A stretch of 64,000 bases of DNA from the NCBI RefSeq assembly GCF_017591425.1, contig NW_024466607.1:12036501-12100500 (forward strand). The letters run 5' to 3'. Below the pieces are notes generated by a model. That model saw only the letters and a list, made by a program, of their open reading frames with translations, had not been told where the DNA came from and searched no databases. The first letter of the stretch is position 1; the number at the start of each line of letters is the position of its first letter. Positions 43,701 to 58,700 of this stretch are shown here, one piece after another. Source of the DNA: Ochotona curzoniae (taxonomy: Eukaryota; Chordata; Mammalia; Lagomorpha; Ochotonidae). The translations under genes were made by a program, and so were the position numbers.

Positions 43701-46700
43701 TAAAGGGTTGGGAATACCAGCTGAGCCCCCCAGGATGGGAAAGCTTAAGGGTCCTGGGTTCATACCTGGGTGACGTCCCGTGGGGGCTGGGCAAGGACGG
43801 CCTTGTGAGAGAAGATTCCACCAGCGTATGGCCTAGGCTGGTCACAGAGCTGTGCAAAAGCAGAATGGGTCCATGATCGTGGTAAGGCATTGAGAGCCCC
43901 ACTCCCTGCTAGGCAGACTGGGGGAGGAGTAGGGATCCCAGGAGCTAAGGAAGAGGACAGAGCCGGGGCAGGGAGGGGCATCTGCTGGCACTTGCAGCAG
44001 CCCTAGCCGGGCATCCTGTGGATCTGCTGCCCCATTCTTCTCTATGCAAAATGAGATCAAACCAGATGTCAGAGCTTTGAGCCATCCAACATGGGCCTGA
44101 CTGAGGGCCCAGGGAGCAGGTGCAGTTTGAAGCCAGCTCAGAGGGGCTGAGGCAGGAAACTCGCAGCCAGTGTGCTCTTGAAGTAATCAAAATGGATTGA
44201 CTCACTCCTGTGGATGCAGCGGGAACATCAATGGGAGAGGCCCACGCATCGCAAGAACAAGGACACAGTTCTCTTACCACTGCACAGGGGGCCTGCCCAT
44301 CACAGGGGGCAGGAGACCACTTTCCTCCTGAGGAACTCACACTCCCTGTCCAACCTCTCCAGCCCATTCGTTCTTTTTTCTTACCGTGAAGATCCAAGTC
44401 TGCCAACGTGATCGCCTGCTGAGGCCGGGGGCTTGGTCAGGCCGGGCTCCTCCAGGAGCTTGCTGTGGGCGGGGCTGGCCTTGGGCCCGCAGCACTCCTT
44501 GTCCCCTTCTTTATTCCGAAGATACTGCAGGGAACGGACGCGGGTTCGCGTTCAGGGCTTTGACTCAGGGGTCCGGGAAAGAGAGGAAGGACCCCCTACT
44601 GCCCCCCCTCCCCCGCTTGATCTCCGGTTTTCAGGGGCTCTGAAAGAGGTTTCTTTTCAGGAGCGACAAGTGAGGCCTGTGCCCTGGGAAGGCACTCCTT
44701 GCATGACAATGACATCCAAGAATGCCTCCCTTCAGAGAGGGAGCTGCGGGTGTGAGGACAGCAGGCCACGGGCCAGGAAGCTGTTCTACATTTGGATCCC
44801 ACAGGGAGTTTAGGGGCGCAGGCCAGGTCCCCAGGAGGGTCTGATGTTCTGGCAATCTCCCCTCTTCAACCCCCCCCCCACACACACACAAGTGCCTGAG
44901 GGCCAGGAGTGACTTGGGGTCATCTGCCTTCGTCAGTTGAAACAGCAGAAAACTCCCTGACACTGGCACCTGGAACCAGAGAGGGCACCGGGGCCTCTGT
45001 GAGGGCTGGCAGCCCGGGCTCCCAGGCCTCCACACCACCTGCAGCCTCTTCTGCTCCTTGACACCATGCTAAAGAAGGGGCACAGGGGGGCGGGCAGCAG
45101 GAGGTCAGAGTTGGCCCCCACTGGCTGGCAGCCCCAGAGGGAAGGTGGGTTCTCCCCCGTATGCCTAAAGCATGTGTAGCTGTAAGGGGAAAGTGCTAGA
45201 AATTTCTGTGCCCTTCCCCAGTGGTTCTGGGATAGCATGCAGGGTGAGTACTGTGAGGCAGTGAGGCAGTGCCCCCTACTGCCACCCAGAGTCTGCTTTT
45301 GGGAGGAGGGGGCTTTGTCATGCGCCTAGGCTCACCCACAGGGGTGAGGATGGGAGTAGGGGCTTCAACAGTCTCCAGCTGCACAAAGCAGGTGTGGGCA
45401 CCTACACCCTTCCCAGCAAGCAAAGGATGGGGCTGCTCTGGACGCTGCCCTTAGCTGCACAGTCAGCCTCGCTGCGGGCCGGAGCCTGTGTAAGACCAAC
45501 ACTGTGTGCCTGCCGGGACTAGAACCCACAGGCACCCCCCTCGCTAGAAAAGCATTTACTGAGCACTTACTGTATGCTCGGCCCCAGGGCCAGGGCTGTG
45601 CTCTCTCAAGGGGTGTCAGGAGCAAAAAACAGGAAACACCCCTGTTGGTGTGTGCCAAGTTGGACACGGGGTGCATGGACAGCTATGAGAGGATCCAGGA
45701 AGGGCACGGAGCACAGAAGGGGGGCCCTGGAGGAGGAGTTCATGGTTCGGTGAGACCCATGGGCTGAGGGGCAGCAGACGGGGACAGGGTGGAGGTGGAG
45801 GCTGGGAAGGGTGGGATTGGGCTTCAGGCACGTGCCCAGGCCTGCGGTGAGGAGCAGCCAGGGCCCAGTGAGGAGCTAAAGGATGCATGTGTGGCTCGAG
45901 TGAAGGGGTGTCATGTGATGTCCTGGATGAAAACATGTGGCTTTGCAGCTGCTGACCTACTGCTTGGAATGTGAATGCAATGGCTGGAACTCTAGACGCC
46001 CTCTTGGACCATGAGGGTGAGACCACAGTGGGGATGGGAGGAGGTGGAGCAGGAAGAAGCTTGGATCCTTGAGGACTGGGTGAGTTGAATGAGGGGGACA
46101 GGAAGCCATGGATACGATGAGGCTTGTGTTCTGGGCAGTGAGGAGCAGCCAGAAAGGATGTGGTGGCAGCCTGAGTTGAGACAGGTGGAAGGCCTGGGAG
46201 GGGCTGAGGGCTCGCAGCAGGTGGCCTCTCACCTGCATGCTCAGTTGCCCGATCTCCAGCTCCAGCTGGCGGACCTTGGCCTCCCGCTCTGCCACCATGG
46301 CCCGCAGCTGGGCCACCAGGCTGCTGCTCCTCTGTGCCTCGCTGTGCAGCTTCTGGTCCCGATGCTGCTGCGACACCCGTGTCTTCTCCTCCTGCAGGCT
46401 CAGGCTGCCCAGAATCTCCTGCAGCTGCTTCAGCTGGTTCTGGAAGGCCGAGGAGGCAGGTAGGTGAACTTGTGGGTGGGGGTCTGCTGTGGCCGCTCGG
46501 CAGCAACACCGCCTTCATTGGAAGCAACCCACCCACTGACCCTGAGCCCACAGGTGCCTAACAGTGGGACCTGACTGTTCCCTGCCTGCTCTCAGTGGGA
46601 TCCACACCTGACAGGCGAAGACCATGCCCCTCTCCGCTGCTCCACTTCATTCTCCCTGCCCCAGCAGAAGGGCTGGGGGGGGGGGGTCCTGAGAAGAATG

Positions 46701-49700
46701 GTCCACAGTGACTCCAGAAGACACCCAGCCCTGGGCCTCAATGAGGAGGTGCAGCTGGCCTGGGGTCACACATTGAGGTGGCAGGCCTCTTGCACTCTCC
46801 TGCTCATCCTGCTTTCTGAAATCATTACAGATAAGGTGGGTATCCAGGCCTGGCCCAGTTGGTCCAGGAACCACCCCTGGTGTCAGAGGCACAGCTTAGA
46901 ATCCAGACACCAAATGCCAGGGGTGCTTGCTGATCAGCAAAGGGCTGACAGCCAGCTAAGCCTGCTTTGGCACATAGCTGTGTGGGTCTGGATGAATTCT
47001 AGAACCAGTTAAGAGTCTTAGTGCCTCCATCTGTGAAATGGGCTTGCTAAGAGAGTAGTCTTGGGACCTCCCCACGATAAAGAGCCCAGAACAGGGAGGG
47101 GATGTAGGCTCAGCATCAGTGACAGACAAGGACTTGACCTGGCCCCTGGTTATACCTTCTCTTCCTCACCAATAAGCAACACATCTTCCCTTTGTGTATG
47201 TGCTTCTCCTTTGGGGCTCACAGCTCTGGGGTTTGCATCTAGCCCTGCCACCATCACAGCCCTACCTGTGAGCTGTCCTGTGCCCCGGGTGCACTCTGGC
47301 TGAGCTGGGTATAGGTTTTGGGATGCATGGGTCCAGGGTTGCCCCAGATCCCACCCTGCCCCTGGTCGGGCTCGTACCAAGAGGGCATCGATGAGCTCGT
47401 CATCATGCTTGCCCTTCTCCACTAGCGTCCCCAGCTGGGTGCGCAGGGTCTTCACCTCGCTCGACAGCACCTTGTTCCGAGATCGCACGCCCTCGAACTT
47501 CCTTCTCAGCTCTTCCAGCTCTGCCTGGAGTGTGTTCCGTTCACTGGCAAGTTTCTATGGGGTCAGAAAGTTAGGGTGTGGCAGCAAAGGGACCTTGGCG
47601 ATATCTGGCCTCGCTCCCACTTATGGGAGAGGCCCAGGGGGTGAATGTTGATGCTGGGGGTTGCTTGTTGAAGGGCCCAGACCAAGTCGGTCAAGCTGGT
47701 GCCCAGGGCTGTCTGGGACGCCAGAGGTTTGCAGCCCCAGGCTAGGGCCCAGCATGTGACAGCACACCCACCCTTCCCTTGGCCCCTCAGCATGGCTGTG
47801 TCCTCCAAAAGGCATGCTGGCCCCACCCCTTACCCCGTCTAGGGAACAGGCAGAAAGCTGTCTTTAATGACAAGCTCTATATGCTGGTGGTGGCGGTGGG
47901 GGGGTCAGGCGGGGAGCTGGAGAGGTGGTTTCAAACCAAATCCTCTCACACCACGGGAAGCTGGAAGGATCAGGGAGCCTCCACCTGCCACTTTGACAGC
48001 CACCATTCAGCACAACGCCTGGCCAGCCACAAACAGGGATGCCTTTGGAGTCTCGCTCATTTACTGCCCTGCTCTCATGTTTCCAGTGCTTGGTCCTGGT
48101 TGGGGTGCAGCTCAGAACAAAACAGAGTCCTGTTGCCGCCTTAGAGCTGTTATCCTGGCAGAGGAGACACTGTGTGCGGGCTGACAGGAAGTGGGTGACA
48201 AAATCAGCCTTGGTCCTGCAGGACCTGACTTGTTCACCTCTCCGTTCATCTCCTTACACCTGCTGGTCTAGCATATCCAGAGCTCTTCCAGGGCGATGTT
48301 CACAACAGACGCCCACTGGTGAGCAGTCATGGCCTCGCTCTTGGGAAGCCTAATGCCAGGGCCCCGAAGTGGGCCCATGGGTACCTCCTTTCTTTGAGGG
48401 AGCCCCTCCTTTGTATGCTCAATTCAAACTGGGGTGGGGGGGAGGCTGACTTATCCCCTAGACATTGGGGGAGGGGGACATCTGAAGCTTAGCCAGTAAA
48501 GCACCTGGCCACAGTGACTGGCTTAGGATGAGCATGCGAGGCCAGTGACACTCCGTTCTGGGACTTGGTGGTTTCCATGGGGAAACAGGAAGCTCTTTGT
48601 TGGAGGTAGGGGGTGGTGCTGGATTGGAGGATGGAAGTTAGGACTAAAAGGGAGATCTCCAGTGGAGAAAGGGGGAGCCAATCAGGAGACAGCGGTGCTG
48701 AGATCAAGACTTCCAAATGACTGGATCCACCCATGTTTGAAGTTTGGCTGCCTGTGCCTTGAGCTTGGGACTGACAGACTTGGCCATGCTCTCAGTTCAG
48801 CTGGGGAAGGGTAGCTCTGGCTGAACGTAGCCCACTCACCCTTTTTACCACCCTGGAGCTTTCTCCTCTAAGCCCCTTCTAGCCCTGACACCCCTCTGTG
48901 GCCGTCACCCTGCCCTTGCCTCCTTGTTCCAGGAGCTTCAGATCCGGGCTGTCTGCAACAGACAGCAGGATCCACCCACAGTTCACGCAGTGGGCTCAGG
49001 GCAGGCCCCAGGCGGGCAGCCCAAGCTGGAAACACGTGGTGTGAGTGGCCTGCACAGAGGTGCCCCTGCCTCTTCCCCAGGAGCCTCAGACATCCTCTGA
49101 GGCTGGCAGGTGCACTCCCTGCCCACGGGCCCTGGAGCCCCTCCCCGGTGTGTTACCTCCCAGCTCTCCTGTTTCTCCCTCTCCAGGTTGCGGATCCTCA
49201 GCAGGTTCTTCTCCTGTGCTGACAGCTTCCTCGGGTCTGGGTGGGCAGGTGGCTCCTCACTTGTGGTCTCCGCAGACTGGCTCCGTGTCTGGCCCAACTG
49301 CTTCTCCAGCTCTCGGACCTGGAGGTGGTGGAGCCACAGTGTTCACAATGGCCCCAGGGTCGTGGACACGTTGAGGTGCCCACTCCACACCGCGGGAGAC
49401 CCACTTGACTGAGTTCCACACCACCGTGCCAGATGGGCACTGAGCTGGGACCACTGGAGTTGGCTTCTTGAATGAAATGGGGGACAACGCTTAGAAGAGA
49501 CCACCCCAGCTCTGAGGGGCCATGTGAGGCCATGGGAGCCCAGCGGGGGACTAGGCTGCATCATCTAAGTCCCGAGGAGAGGCGGGGACTCCTTAGGAGC
49601 CATAGCGCCCTTCACCGGAGCTCCTGCAGAGGGTGGGCAGGGCAACTGGCTCGCAGCCCCACCGCCTGTGTGCCTGTGTGGTTCACATCTCTGTTCTGTA

Positions 49701-52700
49701 GTTCCCTTGCCTGTATAACAGGACTGCTACCCTCCTCATGATGTTGGGAAGAGTCAGTATCCCAAATGTGCTGGAGCTTGGGAAACCCTCCTCCATCTTC
49801 CCGCCTCTGAGCCAAGAAATGACAAGTTCTGGTGCCCACTCTGGGACAATCAATCATAGCGCTCCAGGGCAAAGGGCCTGGGGACCTGCATTTTAAATGA
49901 ATGCCATAAGGTGATTTTTTTTTTTTTAAGAATAGGCAACTTGAGCAACTCCAAGGTGTTCCGGGTGAGGCCCTCAACGTGGAGCCTCACGCACAAGCAC
50001 ACACAGTCTCCTGGCCAATGGCTGAGAGGACTTTGCCTTGGTGACAGTGAGCTGACTCCTAGGAGCTGGTTTTCCTCAAGGGTACCAGGAAATGTAGGAA
50101 GACCGGGCAAATCTGAGCAGGCTCACGGGCCACGTGTCAGCGCCCTCATGTGGCACTGTGTGGCAATGCCACCTACGTGCTAACCAATGCAAGGCTCCTT
50201 TAGTGAACCGCTACCCAACAAGAATAACCAATGTGTGGAGGGCTTCTAACGGCCATACGCTGTGCTGGGAGGTTTCCAAGTGTCACTTCACCGCACCCCA
50301 AGACAACCCAATGGAGGGGGTCTTACTATCTCCGTGTCACAGGAGAGGATATGGGGTGACAGGGGAGGGGCAGACAGACAAAAATGATTTGCCTGGTGGC
50401 AGAGCTGGTAGGCCAGAGGCTGAGGCTCAGCTCGAGCGGTGTACCCCAAGGAAGGCTACATCCTGATCATCAATCAGTTTTTGTTTGGGGCTGCCTCCAA
50501 GGATCCCACAGGAGACTCTGAAGGTAGAAGTAACCAGGAATGTAACCCCAGAGGCCCAGGGCGGGCAGGCACGCAAGCAGCAGGCCATGCGCTCATCAGA
50601 GTGCTGCCCACACAGCTGCCCCTGCGTTACTTGGCATGTGGAAATGGGAAAACTCACAGCTGACCCTCGTCCCGGGCTGCGTCCACGCCAGGCACCCCAG
50701 GGTCCTCCCGGCCATCCTGTGGGGTCAGGTTCAATTGCTGTTCCCATCTCACACAGAGGAGGCACATGGGGTGGGATGGGGGAGGGAAGCAGCTGGCTGG
50801 AGATGCCCCCCCCAGCAGGGGAATGGAAGAGTGCTTGGCTTCCAGATTGCCCCCAAGTCTGGCTCACTGGAGTCCCTGCTCTTGGCCTCTTTTGGTCTCC
50901 TCCCAAATATTTAGAAAATAAAGGGGGAGGCAAGGCTATATTTTCATTGGATCACAAAAACTTTCAAAAGGCTGCAAGCATCTGGAAAGAACTGGGGAAA
51001 AGCCTCCGATGACAGCAGTCACGCAAATTTACATGAGCTAAGTGTGTGGGGGGCATGGGGCTGGGCGGGAGAGGGGAGGAATCTGCCTAGAGTGAAATAA
51101 TTCCAACCAAAGGCGTTGGCACTGGTTGAGGGCCAGTGCCTGGCATGTGGTAAGTGTTATGTAAGTGCTTGTTTGTTACACAGCAAATGAAAACCAGGCT
51201 GGCGGGGGTAGAATGGGAAACAACAGCCCTAGGACAGGAGAGGGTCCTGTAGGACTCAGAGGCCTGCAGAGGGTTCTGGGGGCTTCCATCTCCCAGGTGA
51301 GTCAGGGCAGGTCTTTCTGGGGGCTCACCGCACCCTTTGTCCAGGGTCCAGTGTCTGGTGACTCACTCACCTTGCTCTGCAACACGAGAATCTGTTGGGC
51401 CCGACCCCTCCAGGTGCCTGGCGAGGACAGGAGCTGCTGCACATTCACTTCTTCCCCAACCTCGCTGGCCAAGACCTGACAGGAGACAGGGCCGTCAGTG
51501 TGGCTGTGGCCGACCTGGCAGACCCATCACCCCGGCACGCACAGAGGCGGCCGCAGTGCTGCCAGCAACACCCAGAGTAAGGCTCATTGATCCCGACACG
51601 GTCTGGGATGAGCAGACCTCAAGGCTGATCGACACCTGCTTCCTGAACCCAGACACCTGTCACCTGGAACTCAGATGGCGCATGATGCTTACAGCCACTC
51701 TGTCCGGCCCTCCTGACAAGTGGGCACAGCGGGGAGCAGGGCTGGCATTGGGGTCCAAGGTGCTGAGTTTCAGGAAGGGCTCAGTTGCCCCTCCTCAAGA
51801 CTTCTAGGGGACTGGAGGTGGGGTGGAGAGAGAGGGCAGCAGAAGCAAAAGCCTCCAGCTTGTGAGCTCAGCCCCTCTGAGGCTGGCCCGGAGCCCGAGT
51901 ACCCCTGCTCTCTGTTTCCACAATAGAACACTGTTTTGGAAATCTTGGCTGGGTTCAGTGGTTCCCGCAGGGGGGGACAAATGCCAGAGAATTTGCTATG
52001 TAAATACAAATAAGTCACAAACCAGCCAGGGGACCTATGTCCCAAGTCTGAAAGTGTTCCTTTTGAAAGGGGACCTTGAATACACAAACCACCTCTTCAT
52101 TTTCTAACAGAACAGAGAGCAGAGGCGGAAGGCAGGTTTTGGCAGACTTCCGGTCAAAGATGTCCTACTGGGTTGGGGCCTCTGGCTCCTTGGGAGCATG
52201 GGAAAGCTTCGAGGACTCTGTATTGGTGGACGGCAACGTGTTCCTCAGTCCAGAGCTGTGCTGGCACCACAAAGGCCTGTGGGCATGGCCCCTTGGGGCA
52301 GCCAGTGACCCCCCTCTCTCCCCTGCCCCATCCATGGAGCCTCCTCCCAGCCCCAGGCAAAGGTCAGGCGATCTGGGTCGCTCAGGGGCTGAGCACATTG
52401 CCTGCTCCTGAACAGAACCCGCCGGGACGACCCCAGCTCCACAAGGAGTCCCAAGCCCTGGTTCTGGAGGACCTTCTGAGCCAGGCGGAGCTCCTGCTTC
52501 ACCGACTGGATCTGGTTACGCAGGTCACTCATCTTCAGGTTCGTGGCCGCCAGCCTGTCCTGCAGGGCCTTCACCTCGGGGGTCTCCAGCTGCTCGGAAA
52601 GGACAGTGGAGAAGGAGGTCACTTTCTGCCTAAGCTGTGATGCTAACAACAGCCCCCCACTTGCCCAGCCACGTACTGGCTGCTGAACTAAGCACCGGAC

Positions 52701-55700
52701 AGATGTACAACGGAGGCTGGTGGGAGGTGAGTCCTGGGGGGTTGGGCACCCTGGTTGGGAAAGGTGCTTTCTGTCTTCTCTCCTGGACCTGCCCTGGGTT
52801 GGGAAGTGGAAACCGAGGTGGGGAGCTTCAGGAAACATCTTCCATCCTGCCCAGAGCATGGAGGTGGAGCTGGATCGAGAACCCAGCCAACTATCCCTCT
52901 CCTTATCATCTGTAAAATGGGGACATGTCTGCCAGTATCCTGGGCCCGTGAGAGTCGGGAGACCAATCACATGAAGGCTGCTGTCTGAGCAGGTTCACCA
53001 GGGGACTGAGCCCAGCTTGTGCCCAGCTGGCAGTGGGGCTGAGGGCCAGATGGTGCTCTGGAGCGGGCTGAGCTAGGTCCCTGTCCTCCTGGCCTAGGCA
53101 GCTGGGCTCACCCTCCCGTCCAGCCATTTCAAAACTCTGCCTACAGTACAACTCCATGGGCTGTGCTGGGCACCTGGGGCAAGCAGGCTGCCCCCTCCCC
53201 ACCCCTCCAACATGAGCTGTTTCCTTTGAGGGAATAAATGACAGACTGTCCAGGGGAGCAGAGAGGCCCACACAGTCAGGCTCAGGCGGCCCTGTCCACT
53301 GAGGGAGGACACTGCTTTTGTTCTTGCTCTGATCGGAGGCTGCCAGGGGGCACACAGGGGTGCTGATGAGACTTGCAGCACTCGCTCTCCCACCCCCATA
53401 CTCTCTTGGCAGGAACCTCCTGTGGTCAAAAAGAACTCCTGTGCCAGTGGCCCTCTGTGGGTGACCTTGCCCCAGCCTTTTCTAGTGTAGAGCCCTTTCT
53501 TCCCTCTTCCTCGGGCTCCGGCCTGTAGTCAAGTGGGATCCGGGTTAACACCCAAACAAGCTGGATGTGCACATGCTAGTGCTTCCCGGGTCTGGACCTT
53601 GACCTTGACCTGTTCCGATGCTTCCCCAGGATTCCCTCCTCCAGCGTCCACGGAGGGCAGGCTCCCTGAGCACGGCCAGGGCTCCCGGACTCTCTCCGAA
53701 GGCCTCATCTGTATGCCTCTGCGATGGCTCCTTGTCTCTCCTCATGGACTCCCCGGGCACAGCACTCTGATTTTGATTCCCTGTGACTGAGGGCTCAGAA
53801 CATGCCATCAGGCCAGCGAGTGTCCAAGGAAGCAGTTACCCCACTGGGGCAGTTCTAATCGAGGATGTGTAGCTGCTCTTGGTGGCTGGGATAAACCAGA
53901 GGCAGCTGAGATCTTTGGGGCAGAAAGGCCTGGAAGAAGCTCCCCGTCCAGCACTTTTCTGCCCAGGAGTGACTGGCCTCCAGAGTCCCAGGACTGTCCC
54001 CCCATACATGGAGGACTGATATTTCCATGGGAGAGGCCTGATCCAGACATGCAGGCAACAGGGGCGGAGGGGGCCCAGCACCATCTGGGGTTTGCTTCCC
54101 TCCAACACCAGCTGTTCCAACGTCCTAAGAAATCCCCCAGTGTGGCTTCCTGGGCTGCCCATTGTCTGGCTCAAACGGTGTGCCCCTGGCAACCCACTGC
54201 GTCCTATCACCTTTCATTTCATGAAGTGCCATCAGAGACTGCTTACTGGATCTGGACAACAGTCCTTATTCCCGAGTCACTGTTGCTCTGTGGCTCTGAG
54301 CTCCTCCCAGTACGGGCTCTCAGGCAGTGGAGAGCTGCCTGCTCCTGGGGCAGGAGCCAAGTGTCTCCCTAGCGAGGGTGCTATAAAGAAGGTGGCTAGG
54401 CAGAGGGCAGGAGGCCAGACAGGGGGAGATGTCCCTCCTGGGCTTTGAAACTCTAGGGTTCCAGGGTCCTTGGGCTTCCCTTCCCTCCCTTTCTGGGGAC
54501 TGAGTTAGACCCAGCCTGGCTTCAGCGAGGGCCCTCGGGCCATGAACTCGGTGCTGCCTTGGGAAGGCAGGCTGCTCTGAGGATGCTGCAGTGCAGACAA
54601 CAGGCACCGGGCTCAGCAATGGGGGTGGGAGTAGGGCAGGAGAGCTTGGGCGCAGGTGACCACACTCTCAGGCCCTCAGCTGCCTCCCAGGCTCCCGAGC
54701 AGATGGGAATTCATACCAAGGCGTTGTCTCCTATCTGGGCCCTCGGCGGCTTGGCTCCTGTGTCAGAGGCCCCTTTGGCTGGCAGCCTGGCCAGGGCTAT
54801 CTGCAGCTGCAAAAAAAGCAAACCTCAGGTATAATACTGAATCCTGCTCAGCAACTGTGCTGCCCAGCTGAGGCTGTATCATGGTGGTTTGCTCTGTCGA
54901 CTCCCTTTAGGGTAGTTAATGGAAGGGGTCTCCTTTGCCAACTTCTCTGGACTGTGTGCTCGCTCCTTCCTGCCCCCACCCCAGAAGCAGACCCAGGACT
55001 AAGAGCTTCATATGTAATGATGCTGCAGCCAAATTGCCAGGAGTGGGGGGTGGGGTGGGGGCGCGGAATAAACTATTTACATATGGACTTGGGGTTTCAG
55101 ACCAGGACACAGGGTCAGAGGCCCAAGGACGCTTGCCACGCTGGCTATGGACAACAGGCCTACTGTCTGACCCATTGTTTTAACTCCACCATGTTTTGCT
55201 CTTGGTCACACTGGTCTCTTTTTAGGCCTACTTAGGGCCTTTGCACCTGCTGGCCCCCTCTGCATGGGGGAGCCTCTCCCCCACATTTTTCATGTCCCCT
55301 CCCCTCCCTTTGTCACCTGCCTATCCCCCGCCGCTGTCACATCAACCCCTATTCTTCTGTCATGTTTCTAAGTGCATTGGTTTTTCTCCCAGGAGGGCAG
55401 GGACCAACCATGTCTAATTTGTTCCCTCTAGTCTCCCCAGGGTCTGGCATAGAACCTGAGATGGCACATCCTAGACTAAAACGGCCTTAAGTCAATGCTA
55501 AGTTTAATGCCTGGGGTAGGTTCTGGAGGGCAAACACCAGCACACGGGATGTGAATTGAGAAATGTCCTCTTCCTCCTCCAGCCACATATGGGGAAGCGA
55601 TGTAGTCCCCTAGCACATGGGGTTGGGGAAGGGGTGGGGCAGGGCACAGATGCTGGGGATCCCCTGCAGAGCAAGACAGGCCAGGGCCCTCACTTCCCGC

Positions 55701-58700
55701 TCCAGCTCCTGGACGCGATTGCTCAGCTGCTTCACCCTGGTTTTGGCACCCTCCGACTCTGCCATCAGCAGCCGGTTCTTCTTGGACAGGTCGACAATTT
55801 TCGTGGCAATGACATCTCCAGCCATGCCAGCTGTCCCTGAAAATGAGAGCAATGGGGAGCTTGGTTAAAAGCATGGGCTATGCATCAGGTTCGTGCTCCA
55901 CTGCCCATGGCACTGGGTGCTGCAAGCAGATGCTGCTTGGCATGAACACTCACAAAAGGCACCCACCCAGGGGCCTAGGGACCATCTTCAGTGAGGGGAG
56001 GTGCAGCCTCAAAGGCTCAGTGTGTCCAGGAAAATCATAAAATCAGAAACCATGGTCCAGTGTGATGGCTCAATTGGATAATCTTCCTTCCACATTCAAG
56101 GGCTGGGATCCCATTTGAGGACCAGTTCCTGTCCTGGCAGCTCCACTTCCCACCCAGCTCCCTGCCTGTGCCTTGGGAAAGCAGTAGAGGACGGCCCAAA
56201 GCTCTGAGACTGCACCCATGTGGGAGACCCTGAAGAAGCTCCTGGTTTGTGGCTTCGTATAGGCTCAGCTCTGGCCATTGCGGCCATTTGGGGAGCGAGC
56301 CAGTAAACAGGAGATCTTTCTCTCTGTGTCTCCTTCTCTCTGTAAATCTGCTTTTCCAATAATAAAAAAAAAAAAAGTCGGGAAGCACAGCTGCAACTCC
56401 ATGGAGGACAACTCTCCGCCCCGATCCTTCTGACGCTTCTCCAGCCACAGGGTAGCACAGCCTTCCCTCAGCCCTGCAGTTCTGCCAAGCCCTCTGGCGA
56501 GCCCAGGGCTGCAGGGCCCTCAGCTCCCGTCATGCCTGCCTGACTCTGGGCTCAGCCCTGTCACTTGATGTGGCCAATGGAATGCTAACAGATAAGGGGC
56601 AGGCAGAGGCTTGACAAGCACGTGTCGTAGTTCAGCTCATTTGCGCCATCTCCACAAGAGCTCAACTAGGCCAGCTGGCTGATCCCGGGCAGAGGAAGGG
56701 AGCCATGATGAACAAAGTGGAACCACCCTAGCCACGTCCGGCCTGGATCTGCTTGTTCCCAATGAACTCCCACATGTTTGGACTGAATCAGTGCTTACTG
56801 CTGAGTGCTGCCAGGGTTCTTTCTTAGGTCGAATTTTGGGGTCACACCTGGCCTATATAATGCATATATTCATTTGGCAGATATTTACTTGAGTGTTTAG
56901 CAAGTGCTGCATCCTTTTGGGGGTAGGGATTCAGCAGTAAATTTAAAAAAAAAAAGACTCATGGAAGGGGTGGGTGTTTGGCTGGAAGTTAATTGCTTGG
57001 GAGGCAGAAGTGACAGCTCCAGCAACCGGGTTCCTGCCGCCCTTCTGGGAGACCTGGATTGAGTTCCCGCCTCCTGGCTCTGGCCTGGCCCAATTCCAGC
57101 CATTGCAGGCGTTTAGGGAGTGAACCATGTAGGAGTCCTGTCTCCCCCTGTATGTGTGCGTCTCCCTGTTTCTCAAAAAACCAGCAAAGTGTGTACTGGA
57201 GTTTACACTCTAGTAAGGAAGACAGATCAAACAAGTAAGTTAGGTAGGATAACATCTGAGAAGAATAAGTGCTGACATGAAGCGAGGCTGGGCAAGAGGA
57301 AGGGGGGGGGTGATGCTATTTTAGATGGAGTTGGGGGAAGGTACAGGGTGTGGGGCTGCACAGTTGATGGGTGCTATGCTGGGGGCGCCAGGCCAGCAGG
57401 GCCAATGAGTGGCTGAGCCACCGTGGAAGCCCCTGTCCCTGTGGAGTGCAGTCCCCGACCTGTGGGAGGATCTGCAGGGTGCTGCTGATTTTGCAGCAGA
57501 GGGTAATGGTGGAGATATTTTTTCGTTCCTGTTTTCTAACTCGGCCATGCCATGCTTTAGACCATGATGTGGGTGGGTGGGAGGTAGGGGTGGCGATGGC
57601 TGGTAAAAAGCAAATGGAGGTATGGGATGATTTTCAAGCCACCTCTGCCTGGGCTTGCTGCTGCTGGCCTGGGCAGGAAGACAAGTGGGTCAACTGGGGA
57701 CGGGGCTGGGGGGCGGGGGGGGGGCGGAACTGCTCTTGAACAGCCCAAGAGGACAAGGATGCATAATGGTAAAAGGGCTCAGAGCTGAAGCCGTGGAGGC
57801 TCAAGTAAGAGAGGAGCATCATCTGGCACCAAGATGACACACTTACCTCCCTGGCTCTTTCAGTAAGGTGGGGGTTGGGATAGAGATTAACGAGTCAGTA
57901 GGAAAGATCATCCAACAATCTGGCATTTTAAGAAATGCCATTTGAGGGCCTGGTGCACTAGCCTAGTGGCTAGAATCCTCGCCTTACACATCTGGGATTC
58001 CATATGGGCGCTAGTTCTAATCCTGGCAGCCCTGCTTCCCATCCAGCTCCCTGCTTGTTGCCTGGGAAAGCAGTCAAGGACAGCCTAAAGCTTTGGGACC
58101 CTGCAATCTTGAGGGAGACCCTGAAGAAGCTCCTGGTTTCAGACAGGCTCAGCTCCCTCCGTTGTGGTCACTTGGGGAGTGAATCAATGGACAGAAGATC
58201 TTCCTCTCTGTCTCTCCTCCTCTCTGTAAATCTGACTTCCCAATAAAAAAAAATATATACCATCACTGGGTACAGTCAAAAGCCCTGATCAGAGAGCAAG
58301 ACAACCAGCTGGGGATTCTGAAAGTGAACAACAGCAAGTATGCCAGGGGTGGAAAGCCCAGCCGGAAGTACAGTCGGTGCATTGGGGAGCTGCCTGGGTT
58401 ATGTTTTCATTCCACGAGCCCTGATTAACACAAAACCCAGAACTAGGCAACACAAAGAGGTCCAAGAGAAACCTCCAGTCCAAAAAAGCACACAGAGGGA
58501 GTGGGAGTGCAGAAAGAAGAGGGGGAAAAACTCTGTGTTTAGCTCTGTTTTCTGTTCTCTCGCTGCTCTGTCTCTGGGCCAGCCCCACTCTTGCAGTTGC
58601 AACCCCAGTGAAAACAAGCAGAGACGTACAAGATACCTGGGTGAAAAAGCAATATTTTTGTTGACTCCTTAGCTTCTTCAAAATACGTAAAATGGTTAAA

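Noticed and set aside
45616..46551. 311-codon minus-strand frame
   Set aside because: Only a small part overlaps CCDC13 exon 46233-46439, and it is in another frame; the rest is Pro/Ser-rich intron translation.
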